From Coleofasciculus sp040219735 (GTDB lineage Bacteria; Cyanobacteriota; Cyanobacteriia; Cyanobacteriales; Coleofasciculaceae), in assembly GCA_040219735.1 (NCBI GenBank), contig JAVJRX010000013.1: a DNA stretch of 64,000 bases; one strand, 5' to 3'. Positions within the stretch are counted from its first letter, which is position 1. Each line of letters starts with the position of its first letter. The position numbers and the translations under genes are program-made. The notes under the pieces were generated by a model that saw nothing but the letters and a program-made list of their open reading frames with translations, made no database searches and was not told the DNA's origin. Shown here in pieces: positions 16,695 through 26,947 of this stretch.

Positions 16695-18164
16695 ATGATT
16701 CAATTAAAACCGCTCACAGTTGGACCCATTCTCGGACATGTGACTGACCAAAGCGCCCGTATATTTGGACGGGCTGAATATCTGCCATCACCTCATGCGT
16801 TACCCCCAGGGTGGGGTGTGCAAACCCATCAACTGTTTCAACCCTGTTTTGGTGTAGCTCGTATCCGTGCCGTGGGAGAGTCAGAGTTTCAGCCATCCCA
16901 ATTCTTTAAAATGAATCCAAATTTTGATATGTCTGGGGTCATCACGTTTACCGGACTCAAACCTGAAACCGACTATGAGTATCAAATGGGTTGGTTTGTC
17001 TGTGAAGATGAACCCGATTCCAAACTAAAAATAGACTGGTCAAAAGCCAATCAACAACGCTTTAAATCCGGCAGTAATGATTCCCAGCGTCCTCGTTCCT
17101 TTGTCTATGGAGCCTGCCGTTATATGCAGCGACTAGCGCCCGGAGTGTGGCGATATGTCGAAGATGGAGAGCAAACCTTTGCGGCAATTAATCAACAAAT
17201 TGAGCAAGGGATTGCCACGGATGCGTTTCTTTTACTGGGTGACCAAATTTATGCCGACGATAACTTCGACGAAGTTGCTGACACTGACTTAACCGTTGAG
17301 CGATATTTTGACCGCTATCGAACCACCTTTTCGCAACCCAACGTGCGGCAACTGATGGCACAAGTCCCCACCTACATGACCCTGGATGACCATGATATCC
17401 TGGACAATTGGCCCGGTAATGCTGGGGACAAAGAATGGCAACTTGTGTATCCCGCCGCGCTTCAAGCCTATGAAACCTACCAAATGAGTCATGGTCCTTT
17501 ATTCCCTGCACTCGAGGAGGATGAACGAGAACGGTATAGTGGCTACTGGGGGAATTGCCGCCTGTGGTACACCTTTGAAGATGGCTGCTGTGACTTTTTC
17601 GCCCTAGACTGTCGCACAGAACGGCAGTTAGGTGATACGACAGAAACCCGTGCCATGCTAGGCGAGACACAAATGGAGGCTTTAAAAGCCTGGTTATGTG
17701 ATGGTTCAAGTCGGGTTAAATGTGTGATGACGTCCGTTCCCTTTTTTCCGGATAAGTTGTCTGGAGAGGGACTCGATTCAGACAAATGGGGCGGGTTTCT
17801 AAAGCAACGTACAGAACTGCTCGATTTAATTTTCGACCATGATATCAAACGGGTCGTCTTTTTAGCCGGAGATGTCGCTTGTGGCATGAGTGCGGAATTA
17901 CGGTGTCAGGAGAAGCCGGATTTTAAAATAATTTCGGTTATCTCTTCAGGTCTGTCTTGGCCCCTGATTCACAGGAAAGCGAAGCACTTCCAGATGGAGG
18001 GTAAATTGGTCACGCTTTCAACTCACCGTTACGAGTTAGCTGAAGCCGGTCCAGTGGTTTCCGTTGATCTGTTCACACGAGTCACCATTGATTTAGATGG
18101 ATTGACGGTGGAGATATTTTCTAGCCAAGGAAAATTGATGAATAAAAAAGTACATAAGTTTTAA
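16695..18164 (+). CDS. PhoD-like alkaline phosphatase/phosphodiesterase
   Basis: This 489-aa protein has the PhoD metallophosphoesterase blocks: an N-terminal Fn3-like segment with TGLKPETDYEYQ, then SFVYGACRYMQ, LLLGDQIYADD, LDDHDILDNWPG, and a late LAGDVACG. In PhoD the last block normally reads GDVH, so a usual metal or substrate His is replaced by Ala. No signal peptide is seen, unlike secreted PhoD. It starts 85 bp after the decarboxylase on the same strand. A phosphate-ester hydrolase is likely; its substrate is not clear. Confidence 0.82.
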   Translation: MIQLKPLTVGPILGHVTDQSARIFGRAEYLPSPHALPPGWGVQTHQLFQPCFGVARIRAVGESEFQPSQFFKMNPNFDMSGVITFTGLKPETDYEYQMGWFVCEDEPDSKLKIDWSKANQQRFKSGSNDSQRPRSFVYGACRYMQRLAPGVWRYVEDGEQTFAAINQQIEQGIATDAFLLLGDQIYADDNFDEVADTDLTVERYFDRYRTTFSQPNVRQLMAQVPTYMTLDDHDILDNWPGNAGDKEWQLVYPAALQAYETYQMSHGPLFPALEEDERERYSGYWGNCRLWYTFEDGCCDFFALDCRTERQLGDTTETRAMLGETQMEALKAWLCDGSSRVKCVMTSVPFFPDKLSGEGLDSDKWGGFLKQRTELLDLIFDHDIKRVVFLAGDVACGMSAELRCQEKPDFKIISVISSGLSWPLIHRKAKHFQMEGKLVTLSTHRYELAEAGPVVSVDLFTRVTIDLDGLTVEIFSSQGKLMNKKVHKF

Positions 18165-18283
18165 GGAGAATATCACTGATTTAATCTAGGTTTGTAGTTG
18201 CGCTTTAGCGCCTTAACGCCCAATCGTTGACTACAAAAATTTAGGTCAGTGATAGTTTTGGCAAGTGGAATGTCGCTAATTTT

Positions 18284-19264
18284 CTAAAGATAGTCCACTT
18301 TAAGTTGTTTAGCTAATGTTTGGCTTTCGATCAAATTTGGCGGTTCAAGTCCCACACGACTACATTTGATCGAAGCTGTAGCTGTCGCAAACCGTGCCAT
18401 CGTCTCCAAACTCCACCCCTTAAGATAGCCGTAGATAAAACCGGCTGAGAACGTAGCACCTGCACCAAATGAATCAATTGCCTGAATTGAGGGAGCATGA
18501 ACCCGAATCGCCTTCTGCTCCTGTGCGACCAAGCATCCTTCTCCGGCTAGAGTGATCAGTGCTGTTTTTATGCCCGCATCCAACAAGGTTTGGGCTACCG
18601 CTAAAGGCGATTGATCACCCCGTTGGGCAGAATCTGTAATGGCTTGACACATTGTCGCGCGTCCCGCATAACGGGCTAAAATATCGGGATCTTCGTGCAA
18701 ATGTTCCAGGTTTAAAAAGACAGGAATATTGAGTTTAATCGCTTCATCCATAGGACGGAGAATGTGATCTTCGTCATACCAATCGACATACAGGAGACGG
18801 CTTCCGTTTAACAGAGACAAATCAGCCGTATCTAACGTCGCCAATAATTTTTTATCCGGTTGCCAAAAGTAAGTGCGACCCCCCATAGCATCTGAAATCA
18901 ACACCACGGGTACTGTTGAAAGTTGCGAATCTAGGCGCACTTCACCTAAGACACCTGCCGATTTAAGGTGTTCTGCCAGCCATCGTCCTCGATAGTCTTC
19001 CGCCAAGGCTGAACCAATCAAACCACTATGAATATCCCACCCGTGCAATATTGTGGCAATCATGGCGGCATCTTGTCCCAAACTATCTCGTTGTTCCTGA
19101 TATATGCAGCCAAAATTCCGTTGGGGCCATTCATCGATTACGAATAACTCCATTACCATCAGCGAACCAAAACAAACAATTTCTGCTGTGGTTGGACGTT
19201 TGACATCACGTTGGGTATATTTTTCTGTCGTCACTTTTGTATTTTCTAATTTAACTCGATACAA
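18284..19264 (-). CDS. PfkB-family sugar kinase-like protein, catalytic Asp replaced
   Basis: This 326-aa protein has the ribokinase/ketohexokinase fold pattern, including ALITLAGEGCLV and the C-terminal signature DSFGAGATFSAGF. In active members that signature is D-T-x-G-A-G-D and the last Asp is the catalytic base; here it is Ala270, encoded GCT. The N-terminal GGNAAN sugar-binding block is also altered, to LGQDAAM. Kinase activity is therefore doubtful. It could be a binding or regulatory paralogue or a recently inactivated gene. It is convergent with the PhoD-like gene. Confidence 0.83.
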   Translation of the reverse strand: MYRVKLENTKVTTEKYTQRDVKRPTTAEIVCFGSLMVMELFVIDEWPQRNFGCIYQEQRDSLGQDAAMIATILHGWDIHSGLIGSALAEDYRGRWLAEHLKSAGVLGEVRLDSQLSTVPVVLISDAMGGRTYFWQPDKKLLATLDTADLSLLNGSRLLYVDWYDEDHILRPMDEAIKLNIPVFLNLEHLHEDPDILARYAGRATMCQAITDSAQRGDQSPLAVAQTLLDAGIKTALITLAGEGCLVAQEQKAIRVHAPSIQAIDSFGAGATFSAGFIYGYLKGWSLETMARFATATASIKCSRVGLEPPNLIESQTLAKQLKVDYL

Positions 19265-20000
19265 TTAGATAGTAGGGGTGTCCTGCTAATAGCTCAGGGA
19301 TAATTAATTCGTTAGGACTATAATATCATTTATGAGTGTCAACTGAAAGCTGAAGTTCCTCTGATTAACATCTGTACCACCCCGACGCCGATTTCGCGAT
19401 CGCGCTACCCCACCTACTTCAGATATGCGCCCGGTGATGAAACTTAAGTCTCAGGGATTGAGGGGGCAAAATAGTCGCTTATGGCACTAAAGTGCCTACT
19501 ACGAACCTAAATGAAGTCTGGGACATTCTATTCAAATACGTCATCGTCTATAAAAATATTTTTCGCCTGAATTCCTTCGTCAAAGGGTGAATTGTAGGGG
19601 CGGGTTTAGCCATTAATGTCAATTATTCACCAATAACTGAACAACAAAACCCGCCCTTGTCCAACGATAAACCCTAAAAAACCAGCCTTTGTTAATCATT
19701 CATAATCAAAAAATTTTAGTTGCGAATATTACCATTGAATTTGTTTTTTGAATTGAATTTAAACGCCAGTCGTAAGGGATGCGATTCTTCAATTTGGTTG
19801 GGTTTCCTATCGTCAACCCAACCTACAACCTGTTCCACGTAGGGGCGCACCGACGTGCGCCCGGTTTAACCGTCAAATCTATTCCACAACACAATTTTCG
19901 CCGTGCCGCGCCAGTGGAGGGCGACCCGATCCAATTAAGTTTATTGGTGTTGTTCATTAGTGCAAGTAAAGCCCCTACAATGACCAATAACCAATGACCA
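19265..20000. other. Long repeat-rich spacer
   Basis: No credible gene is visible in 736 bp. It contains GGCACTAAAGTGCC (about 19478-19493), a GGGCGGGTTT/AAACCCGCCC repeat (19598-19656), a GGTTGGGTTT...AACCCAACC unit around 19796-19825, and GGGCGCAC CGAC GTGCGCCC at 19843-19862. It separates two minus-strand genes, so it should hold the pfkB-like promoter and the ppc 3' end. Confidence 0.5.
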
Positions 20001-23000
20001 TCAACCCGTATTCCGCATTCCTGCAGCAATACCGTTAATCGTCAACAAAGCACCCCGCAGTAACTCACCTTTACTATACCGAGATTGAACAAACCCCGAT
20101 GCCATCTGAGTGCTATGCTGGCGCAACCGTTTCAGCAAAGAGACTTGCAAGAAACCCAGGGGAACAATCGTACCATTCCGCAATTGTACCGATCGCTGTA
20201 ACTCTGGATCACCATCCAGTAACTGCTTGTGTCCGGTAATTAACGAGATTAACTCACGAGTCAGGTTAAATTCATCGGTAATTTGCTGGAATAACCGATC
20301 AAACCGTTCTCGATCATCGGGATGGGACAATTTCTCCACATAATGACCCGCAATTTGCAGATCCACTTTTGCCAACGTCATCTCTACCTTAGAGATAACC
20401 ATCTTAAAAAAGGGCCACTTGAAGTAAAAATAACGCAACAGCTTCAAATTTTCTTCGGGTTCCTCATCCAAAAACCCTTTCAACGCCGCACCCACACCAT
20501 ACCAACTCGGTAATAAGAAACGACTTTGCGTCCAACTAAACACCCAAGGAATTGCCCGCAGACTGGTAAAATCTTTCTTACCACCGCGACGGGTGGGACG
20601 GGAACTGATTTGCAACTGACTAATTTCCTGAATTGGCGTCACTTCATTAAAGAAATCCAAGAAATCCGGCTGCTCATACACAAACCCCCGATAATGTTGG
20701 CGCGATCGCACCGCCAATTCTTCCATTATTTCGTTCCACGGTTCCAGGTTATCAAAGCCGCTTCCCAGCAAACTCGCTTGAATCACCGCCGTGGTTACGG
20801 TTTCTAGGTGATAAAGTGCCAACTCCGGCAAAGAATACTTAGACGCGAGCACCTCACCCTGTTCCGTAATCTTAATCCGTCCCTGGATACTCCGCCCCGG
20901 CTGCGCCAGAATCGCCTCATAGGTCGGTCCACCGCCACGCCCCACGGAACCGCCGCGTCCGTGGAAAATACGTACAGCAATCCCATAGTCTTCCGCAATT
21001 TGCTGTAGGGCTTTTTGCGCTTTGTGAATTTCCCAATTACTGCTTAAGAACCCAGAATCCTTGTTACTGTCTGAGTAGCCCAGCATTATCTCCTGCAACG
21101 GTTGAGGATAAGAGGGGAAAGTCGGGGAACCCTTTTCAGCTATCGTCTTTTCGTAATCCTTCAGCGCCTCATAACCACCTGCTAAACAGGCTCGATACAG
21201 GGGTAACTCAAACAGGGATTTCATCACCTTTGGCGCCCGTTGCAAGTCGTCTACCGTTTCAAATAAGGGGACAACTTGAATAGTACTCTTCCCAGTTGCT
21301 GGATCATAGAGTCCAGCTTCTTGAGCCAAAAGCAACACTTCCAACAAGTCACTGGCTTCGTGGCTCATGCTAATAATGTATGTTTGGCAAATTTGTTCAC
21401 CAAACTCTTGTTGCAGCCGTCGCAACATGCGGAAGGTTTCAATAATCTCGCAGGCTTCGGGAGAAAAGGGGAGTTCACCAGGAATTAAGGGGCGTCGTGT
21501 GGGTAACTCGTTAGTTAACCATTCGGTGCGTTCGGCTTCAGATAATTCGTTATAGGGCTTGGGTAGAATTTGCAGATAGTCGGTAATCTCGTGCATCGTA
21601 TCACTATGACGAGAACTTTCCTGCCGAATATCTAGGTGTGCCAGATTAAACCCATAAATTTCCACCTGACAGATCAGCGTATCGAGTTCCTGACAACTTA
21701 ATCCCGTCTCCGCTAAGTTACGTTGAATTAATTGCAACTCTGCCAAAAATTCCTGATCCGATTGGTAAATGCAGGGGTTAGTCGTTTCCAGAGCCATTGG
21801 CTGTAGCGGTTGGCTCTGAGAAAGGTGGAGATTACGCGCCAGGGTATTTTCCAGTCGTTGCTGAATATAGGAGAGTTTGAGACGATAGGGTTCTTGGCGG
21901 TAGCGAATTGCCAGTTCCTCATAAACCTCCGGTATTTGGGAGCGATCTTGCTCCAGAGAGTCCAATAATTCGGGTAAGACATCACTCCAGTGCAATGACA
22001 AGCTCAACAAATTGGTCAGATGTTTAACGGAGTGGATATATTTTTCCAGAACCAGATTTCGCTGATAGCAAGCCGTTTGCCAGGTCACTTCCGGTTTAAC
22101 GGAGGGGTTCCCATCTCGGTCAGATCCCACCCAAGAGCCAAACTTACAGAAATTTTTCCGGGGTGGATTCAGCCAAGGAAAGGACGATTGTATACTCTGT
22201 TTTAAGCGGTGATAGAGTTGGGGAATGGCATCAAACAGGACTTCTTGAAAATAGTGGAGGGTGTAATCCACCTCATCCAAAACCGTGGGCTTAAATTGAT
22301 GCAGTTCATCGGTACGCCACCACAGCCGAATCTCTTCTCTGAGTTGTTCGGTGTAGTCTTCCACTTCCCAGGATGAGTTGAGACCTAAGGCGCGGGATGC
22401 TTCCTCCGCTTGGTCAAGCTGTTGCAGGATTGTCGAAATACGCCGTTGTTTTTGCCGAATCGTGTGTCGGACAATTTCTGTCGGGTGCGCGGTAAAGACT
22501 AGGCGAATATCCAGATTGTCAATTAGCCGCTGAATATGCTGGGGGGGTACGTTGAGGTCGCGCAGATAAGGAAATAGCCAATGGAAGGTACTGTTGGTAT
22601 TTGCGGATTTTCTATCGTCCTGCCAACGTTTTTCTAATAAATCCGCCATCGGTTCACTCCCGGATGGTTTAGCATCGTCACTGTTGTTGGATGCTTCGAG
22701 TGAACTGCCATTAGCTTTCATCGAGGTGCGATTGCTCCCCGCTAATGTATTGTAGGTAGCCCGCCGTAAAAGTTGTTGATCGCGTTGTTCGTAGTGTTGT
22801 TCGACACCGTTAATCAGTTGGAAATAAAGCGCAAAAGCACGAGATGCCCGAATCGCGGCGTTGAGGTCAAGCCGTTCGATCACTTCCGGAATCGATGAAA
22901 GCGAAAACCCTGTGGCTTGTCCTTCTGGCGAACTTAATTGGCGCAAAGACGCCAGCAAATCGACCAGTTCCTGACCGCATTCAGAAAGGAGAACCGACTC

Positions 23001-23099
23001 CCACAACTGTTCCACAACTTTGATGCGATGACGCAACAGGAGCTTGGATGTAGATGGGATGGCAAATTCCTGATCGGATGAGTGGAGGAGGGAACTCAT
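20001..23099 (-). CDS. ppc: Phosphoenolpyruvate carboxylase
   Basis: This 1032-aa enzyme is full length for the cyanobacterial form. It fixes bicarbonate onto PEP to give oxaloacetate. Catalytic blocks are present: VFTAHPTEIVRHTI with His205, LGYSDSNKDSGFLSSNW, FHGRGGSVGRGGGP, and the invariant C-terminal MRNTG. Residues about 118-170 are a Ser/Asn-rich insertion of the kind that varies among cyanobacterial PEPCs. It is a single-gene transcription unit. Confidence 0.98.
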   Translation of the reverse strand: MSSLLHSSDQEFAIPSTSKLLLRHRIKVVEQLWESVLLSECGQELVDLLASLRQLSSPEGQATGFSLSSIPEVIERLDLNAAIRASRAFALYFQLINGVEQHYEQRDQQLLRRATYNTLAGSNRTSMKANGSSLEASNNSDDAKPSGSEPMADLLEKRWQDDRKSANTNSTFHWLFPYLRDLNVPPQHIQRLIDNLDIRLVFTAHPTEIVRHTIRQKQRRISTILQQLDQAEEASRALGLNSSWEVEDYTEQLREEIRLWWRTDELHQFKPTVLDEVDYTLHYFQEVLFDAIPQLYHRLKQSIQSSFPWLNPPRKNFCKFGSWVGSDRDGNPSVKPEVTWQTACYQRNLVLEKYIHSVKHLTNLLSLSLHWSDVLPELLDSLEQDRSQIPEVYEELAIRYRQEPYRLKLSYIQQRLENTLARNLHLSQSQPLQPMALETTNPCIYQSDQEFLAELQLIQRNLAETGLSCQELDTLICQVEIYGFNLAHLDIRQESSRHSDTMHEITDYLQILPKPYNELSEAERTEWLTNELPTRRPLIPGELPFSPEACEIIETFRMLRRLQQEFGEQICQTYIISMSHEASDLLEVLLLAQEAGLYDPATGKSTIQVVPLFETVDDLQRAPKVMKSLFELPLYRACLAGGYEALKDYEKTIAEKGSPTFPSYPQPLQEIMLGYSDSNKDSGFLSSNWEIHKAQKALQQIAEDYGIAVRIFHGRGGSVGRGGGPTYEAILAQPGRSIQGRIKITEQGEVLASKYSLPELALYHLETVTTAVIQASLLGSGFDNLEPWNEIMEELAVRSRQHYRGFVYEQPDFLDFFNEVTPIQEISQLQISSRPTRRGGKKDFTSLRAIPWVFSWTQSRFLLPSWYGVGAALKGFLDEEPEENLKLLRYFYFKWPFFKMVISKVEMTLAKVDLQIAGHYVEKLSHPDDRERFDRLFQQITDEFNLTRELISLITGHKQLLDGDPELQRSVQLRNGTIVPLGFLQVSLLKRLRQHSTQMASGFVQSRYSKGELLRGALLTINGIAAGMRNTG

Positions 23100-23311
23100 A
23101 GGGTCTGTTTGCAGTAAGACAAGGATGATCCATTTTAGGGGGTTAATGCTAACCTGTATAGTTTTATTCTTGACAAATTTCTGGGAAGGGAATCTCGAAG
23201 GGAACAGGGAACGGGGAAAACAGGTACAGCAGGGTACAGGTGCTCATGAAGCTAAGGACAAATAATCACCCATGAGGATCACAGCCGTTAACTTGAAATT
23301 TTCCCACCTAC

Positions 23312-23554
23312 TTAGTCGTCGTTAGAGGATGAGGGAGGCGTATCCGGGAAGGGAAGAATCGGTAAGCGCTCCCCACGAAAAACTTCTTCGCTGGCTTCTC
23401 CTACTTGTTGCAGCCATGAACCAATCCTGTTTAGGGAAATCACCCCCACAAGCATCGGGCCTGTGGCTAAACTTAAGAAGAGTTCTGCTGAATGTTTAAC
23501 GGACTCCGGTAATGGGTTAACTTTTACCTGTGGATTTTGGTTCACCGATGCCAT
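23312..23554 (-). CDS. Small conserved-looking hypothetical protein
   Basis: This 80-aa protein begins MASVNQNPQVKVNPLPESVK, has an amphipathic or weakly hydrophobic middle (ELFLSLATGPMLVGVISLNR), and ends in a Pro/Ser/Asp-rich tail. It resembles small cyanobacterial hypotheticals but I cannot name the family. It is well spaced from its neighbours and has ordinary codon use. Confidence 0.6.
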   Translation of the reverse strand: MASVNQNPQVKVNPLPESVKHSAELFLSLATGPMLVGVISLNRIGSWLQQVGEASEEVFRGERLPILPFPDTPPSSSNDD

Positions 23555-23917
23555 ATATAAAATTCAACCTCCCACGAACAACGGTTAATCGTATACAAAA
23601 GACCTACCCCATATTTGATCATAGAGTGAAATTGGGATAGGTGCATCTCAATGCCAGCAAAATTAGGGGAAAGAAAAGCCACAGTGCAAGCGTAAACATC
23701 TTAATCGCTGACTTGATTTTACTCCCCTCCCTAACTCAAAACTTGGTTGGGGCGGGCGCGAGTCACATCTGAGTGAAAAGAAAACTATAGTAGTAAAACC
23801 CGTCCCTACACACTCAAAACTCAAAACTCCCCCCCCAACTCCCCCGTTTTTCACTCTCATGTGCAATCATGAGAGGAAAAATCAGCCGCCGTTATCAGTC
23901 CAGGTAACAAATTTGTA
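23555..23917. repeat. Spacer with dispersed repeat copy
   Basis: Around 23747-23814 a GGTTGGGGCGGGCGCG half and an AAAACCCGTCCCTACAC half form a degenerate copy of the GTAGGGGCGGGTTT family. A C-rich run (CTCCCCCCCCAACTCCCCC) follows at about 23827. No gene is seen. Confidence 0.5.
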
Positions 23918-26900
23918 ATGTTGGATGTCGAAGAGCGCAACTACAACAATCGTCCGTCCTCTTTGGCTCAATGGGTATACGATACCATCGGTCAACCGGG
24001 GGTGTGCCTGAGAGTCCGGTTACGAGGGAATAATTTGCATATTCTCTGTGAAAGCCGTGAAAGTATTCCGGCTCAAAGGGTAGTCAATCAATTGCTCCAA
24101 GCTCTCAAACCGGAAACCGCGACTTTTCCTGTCGATCTGGAAAGCCCTATCTACCAAATTATTATCTACGGGCGTAAAGTTTCCCAGGCACATCCAGAAT
24201 GGGTCAAGGAAATTCGCCTCAACACAGATACCAATAACACAGAATCTGTCCCTGAACCATCCTGGGAAACGACACCCGCTCAATCGGCGTTTATCATCTC
24301 CCATGAAAGTCTCGCCCGTTCCGGTTCCCCAGACGCGATCGCACGGTATCTGAGTGCTAATCTGAGTCATTTGGGTGTGAGTGTCAATATCCAGATTCAG
24401 GACTTGCCAACTAAGGACAATCGAGAACAGTCTCTGGTCAAGCAAAAACCCAAAATCCCCTCCCAGTCCTCACCACCTTACCATCGGCGGCTGTGGGTTA
24501 TCTGTACCTCGAACTATAGTCCCGATTCAGCGTTACTGTCTGAGCCAATTGTTCAGCTTTTACGCTCTCTAGAACTGACTGAGTTTAGAGACGCCGCCAT
24601 AAGCGCTCAAGTGAGGGGAGAAGCCACTCCAGAATGGATGGTGCGGGTGGATTTGACGCCCACTGACGTGATGCTAAAGGATTGGGCGCGTTGGGGAGAT
24701 GTGCAAGCGATCGCGACGCTATCGAATCAGATGCTAGCGCAAGTCGGGATGACGGTGCGGGCTGTATTGAAAGAGACAACTCTACATCTGTTTTGCTCTG
24801 CCTTGGATCTGGGCAAAACCCCCGTTCCGGATCAAGCCACTGCCATGAATGCGATCGCGCCTCTACTCAAATCATTAAAGCCCCAAGGCATTAAAGCGGC
24901 AACTATTTATGGCGTTGAATCCGATTACTTTTCCCTCGAACCCGAACCGGAAAAACCTGTCTGGGTGGATTGGGTAACTTTACCCGCGAGTGAACAACCC
25001 CAACTCGCCTCATCCAGCTATTCCTTAGGGCAACAAGGCAATCTTAATGCCCTGACCTTTTTGCTACAACGGTTGCTCAATCCCGATTTGGAGCAGCGAC
25101 TAGCAACGGGTGGGATTCAGATCAAAGTGCGCCGTCAGCAAGACTTGCTGCACATTATGAGCGAAGCACCCTTATGTCCCTCTAAAGCCCAAGTGAGTCT
25201 ACCCATCGTTCGGTTTGTGCGTCAGCTTGCCATCTCCACTATCGCTGGAGTACGGATTTACGGACGCTCTGCTGGCGCAACATCTCCCGCCTGGAATTAT
25301 GGTGTAGATTTTGCGGAACGCCGACGGTTGGCATTAGAAACTACCCCAGAATTTGTTTCATCGGATACAGACATTAGCGAGCTAGTGGTTCCCACCGAGG
25401 AATCGGTGTCACGTCCGCATAGAACAGACAAAACGCTCAAAGAGGGTTTACCACGTCAGTCAAATACCGCCGTTGGCACAATTGGACGTTGGTTGTGTTC
25501 GAGCCAACTTTTTGTTCCCACCCCAGACAATCAACGTGTAGCAGTTGATACTCAACGCACGAGTTCTGAATCGTCACAAGCGGTTAAAGTGGCATTGGTG
25601 TGGGGGATTATGGGATTATTGCTGATGTTTCTGTTTGATCGACCCGTTGGTCGCATCCTGCAACCCCAAGGCAACTTTTCCCAGCGAGATGCTGTATCGG
25701 CAGCACAGGAGTCACCGATTCCTGTAGACTTGTCCCAACTTTCGTTACAACAGGATAACAATCAGAATAGCCAAGACTTCAACGCCTCTGGGTTTACCCG
25801 CGAAGGAGACAAAAGTATCATCATTGATGATTCCTTGCCCTCCCAGCGAAAAGATGCGACTCAAGCTGCCATGTTAGCCCTCGCCCGTTCCTCTAATCCC
25901 CCGTTTAATAACCAACTGCTCGATCAAAAGTTAGCCCTTTACCAAGAGCGCCTGCAACAAGGAAATCGCCCCGATGTGCTAATTATGGGCAGTTCTCGAG
26001 CCATGCGCGGCATTGATCCGGTGGCATTAGAAGAGGCATTAGCGGTTGAGGGGTATTCAGACATTGATGTCTTTAATTTTGGCATTAATGGTGCCACGGC
26101 TCAAATTGTGGACTTAATGACGCGCCGGATTCTCACCCCGGATCAATTACCGAAATTAATTATCGTGGCAGATGGCGCTCGCGCCTTTAACAGTGGTCGA
26201 GTTGATGCTACCTTTGAGGCGATCGCGGATTCAGAAGGCTACCGTCAGCTTAATGCTGGCACATTTCCCGGTACCTCCACTCAGACGTCCGCCCAAGCCA
26301 ACCAAACCTCCCAACCGTTGGCAGCGTTGAAAAGAAGTTATCAATCCATTGACGATGGGATGAATCAACTTCTGGCAGGATTATCCTCAACTTACCCCCA
26401 ACGGGATCAACTCAAATCCCTGTTAAGAGATCAGTTTGTCTCCGTGGTTAAAACATTGCCCAATACCTCCAATTCAACTGAAGCCGAGCAAGGCTTAGAC
26501 AAGGATATGTCCATTGATATGGATGGCTTCCTGCCCTTATCCATTCGCTTTGACCCAGAAACGTACTACCAGAACCATCCCAGAGTGACGGGGGCGTATG
26601 ATGGCGATTATCAATCCTTCCAACTTCGGGGTAAGCAAGATCAGGCATTTGACGCCCTATTAACATTTGCTCAGGAACATGACATTACTGTAGTTTTTGT
26701 GAATCTACCCTTGACCAACGATTACTTAGATCCAGTCCGCCTTAAGTACGAACAGCAATTTAAGCAATACATGCACGCGAATGCTGTTGAACGGGAACTC
26801 ATTTTTCGGGATTTAAGTGGATTGTTATTCGATAAACCCGATCATTTTTCTGACCCCAGTCATCTCAATCGCTTCGGAGGGTATGAAGTTTCTAATCAGT

Positions 26901-26947
26901 TGGCAAAAGACCCGATGATTCCCTGGGCATTATTCGCTGGGGATTAG
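23918..26947 (+). CDS. DUF1574-type protein: repeated N-terminal domains, TM, SGNH-like C-domain
   Basis: The 1009 residues fall into three parts. Residues 1-480 contain about five divergent ~90-residue repeats, each with a '...AI..LL...G..V.......LHI..E' core and an IYGR...P.W ending. One membrane segment lies at about 557-577 (VALVWGIMGLLLMFLF). The C-terminal domain has SGNH-hydrolase features: IMGSSRAMRG (about 688) and DPSHLNRFGG (about 978). Such proteins pair with MBOAT acyltransferases, as AlgJ/AlgX does with AlgI, and an MBOAT gene follows 180 bp downstream. A role in O-acetylating an extracellular polysaccharide is inferred. Confidence 0.83.
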   Translation: MLDVEERNYNNRPSSLAQWVYDTIGQPGVCLRVRLRGNNLHILCESRESIPAQRVVNQLLQALKPETATFPVDLESPIYQIIIYGRKVSQAHPEWVKEIRLNTDTNNTESVPEPSWETTPAQSAFIISHESLARSGSPDAIARYLSANLSHLGVSVNIQIQDLPTKDNREQSLVKQKPKIPSQSSPPYHRRLWVICTSNYSPDSALLSEPIVQLLRSLELTEFRDAAISAQVRGEATPEWMVRVDLTPTDVMLKDWARWGDVQAIATLSNQMLAQVGMTVRAVLKETTLHLFCSALDLGKTPVPDQATAMNAIAPLLKSLKPQGIKAATIYGVESDYFSLEPEPEKPVWVDWVTLPASEQPQLASSSYSLGQQGNLNALTFLLQRLLNPDLEQRLATGGIQIKVRRQQDLLHIMSEAPLCPSKAQVSLPIVRFVRQLAISTIAGVRIYGRSAGATSPAWNYGVDFAERRRLALETTPEFVSSDTDISELVVPTEESVSRPHRTDKTLKEGLPRQSNTAVGTIGRWLCSSQLFVPTPDNQRVAVDTQRTSSESSQAVKVALVWGIMGLLLMFLFDRPVGRILQPQGNFSQRDAVSAAQESPIPVDLSQLSLQQDNNQNSQDFNASGFTREGDKSIIIDDSLPSQRKDATQAAMLALARSSNPPFNNQLLDQKLALYQERLQQGNRPDVLIMGSSRAMRGIDPVALEEALAVEGYSDIDVFNFGINGATAQIVDLMTRRILTPDQLPKLIIVADGARAFNSGRVDATFEAIADSEGYRQLNAGTFPGTSTQTSAQANQTSQPLAALKRSYQSIDDGMNQLLAGLSSTYPQRDQLKSLLRDQFVSVVKTLPNTSNSTEAEQGLDKDMSIDMDGFLPLSIRFDPETYYQNHPRVTGAYDGDYQSFQLRGKQDQAFDALLTFAQEHDITVVFVNLPLTNDYLDPVRLKYEQQFKQYMHANAVERELIFRDLSGLLFDKPDHFSDPSHLNRFGGYEVSNQLAKDPMIPWALFAGD

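Noticed and set aside
17188..17709. 173-aa reverse ORF within the PhoD-like gene
   Set aside because: No motif and no ribosome binding site, lying wholly over conserved phosphatase blocks.
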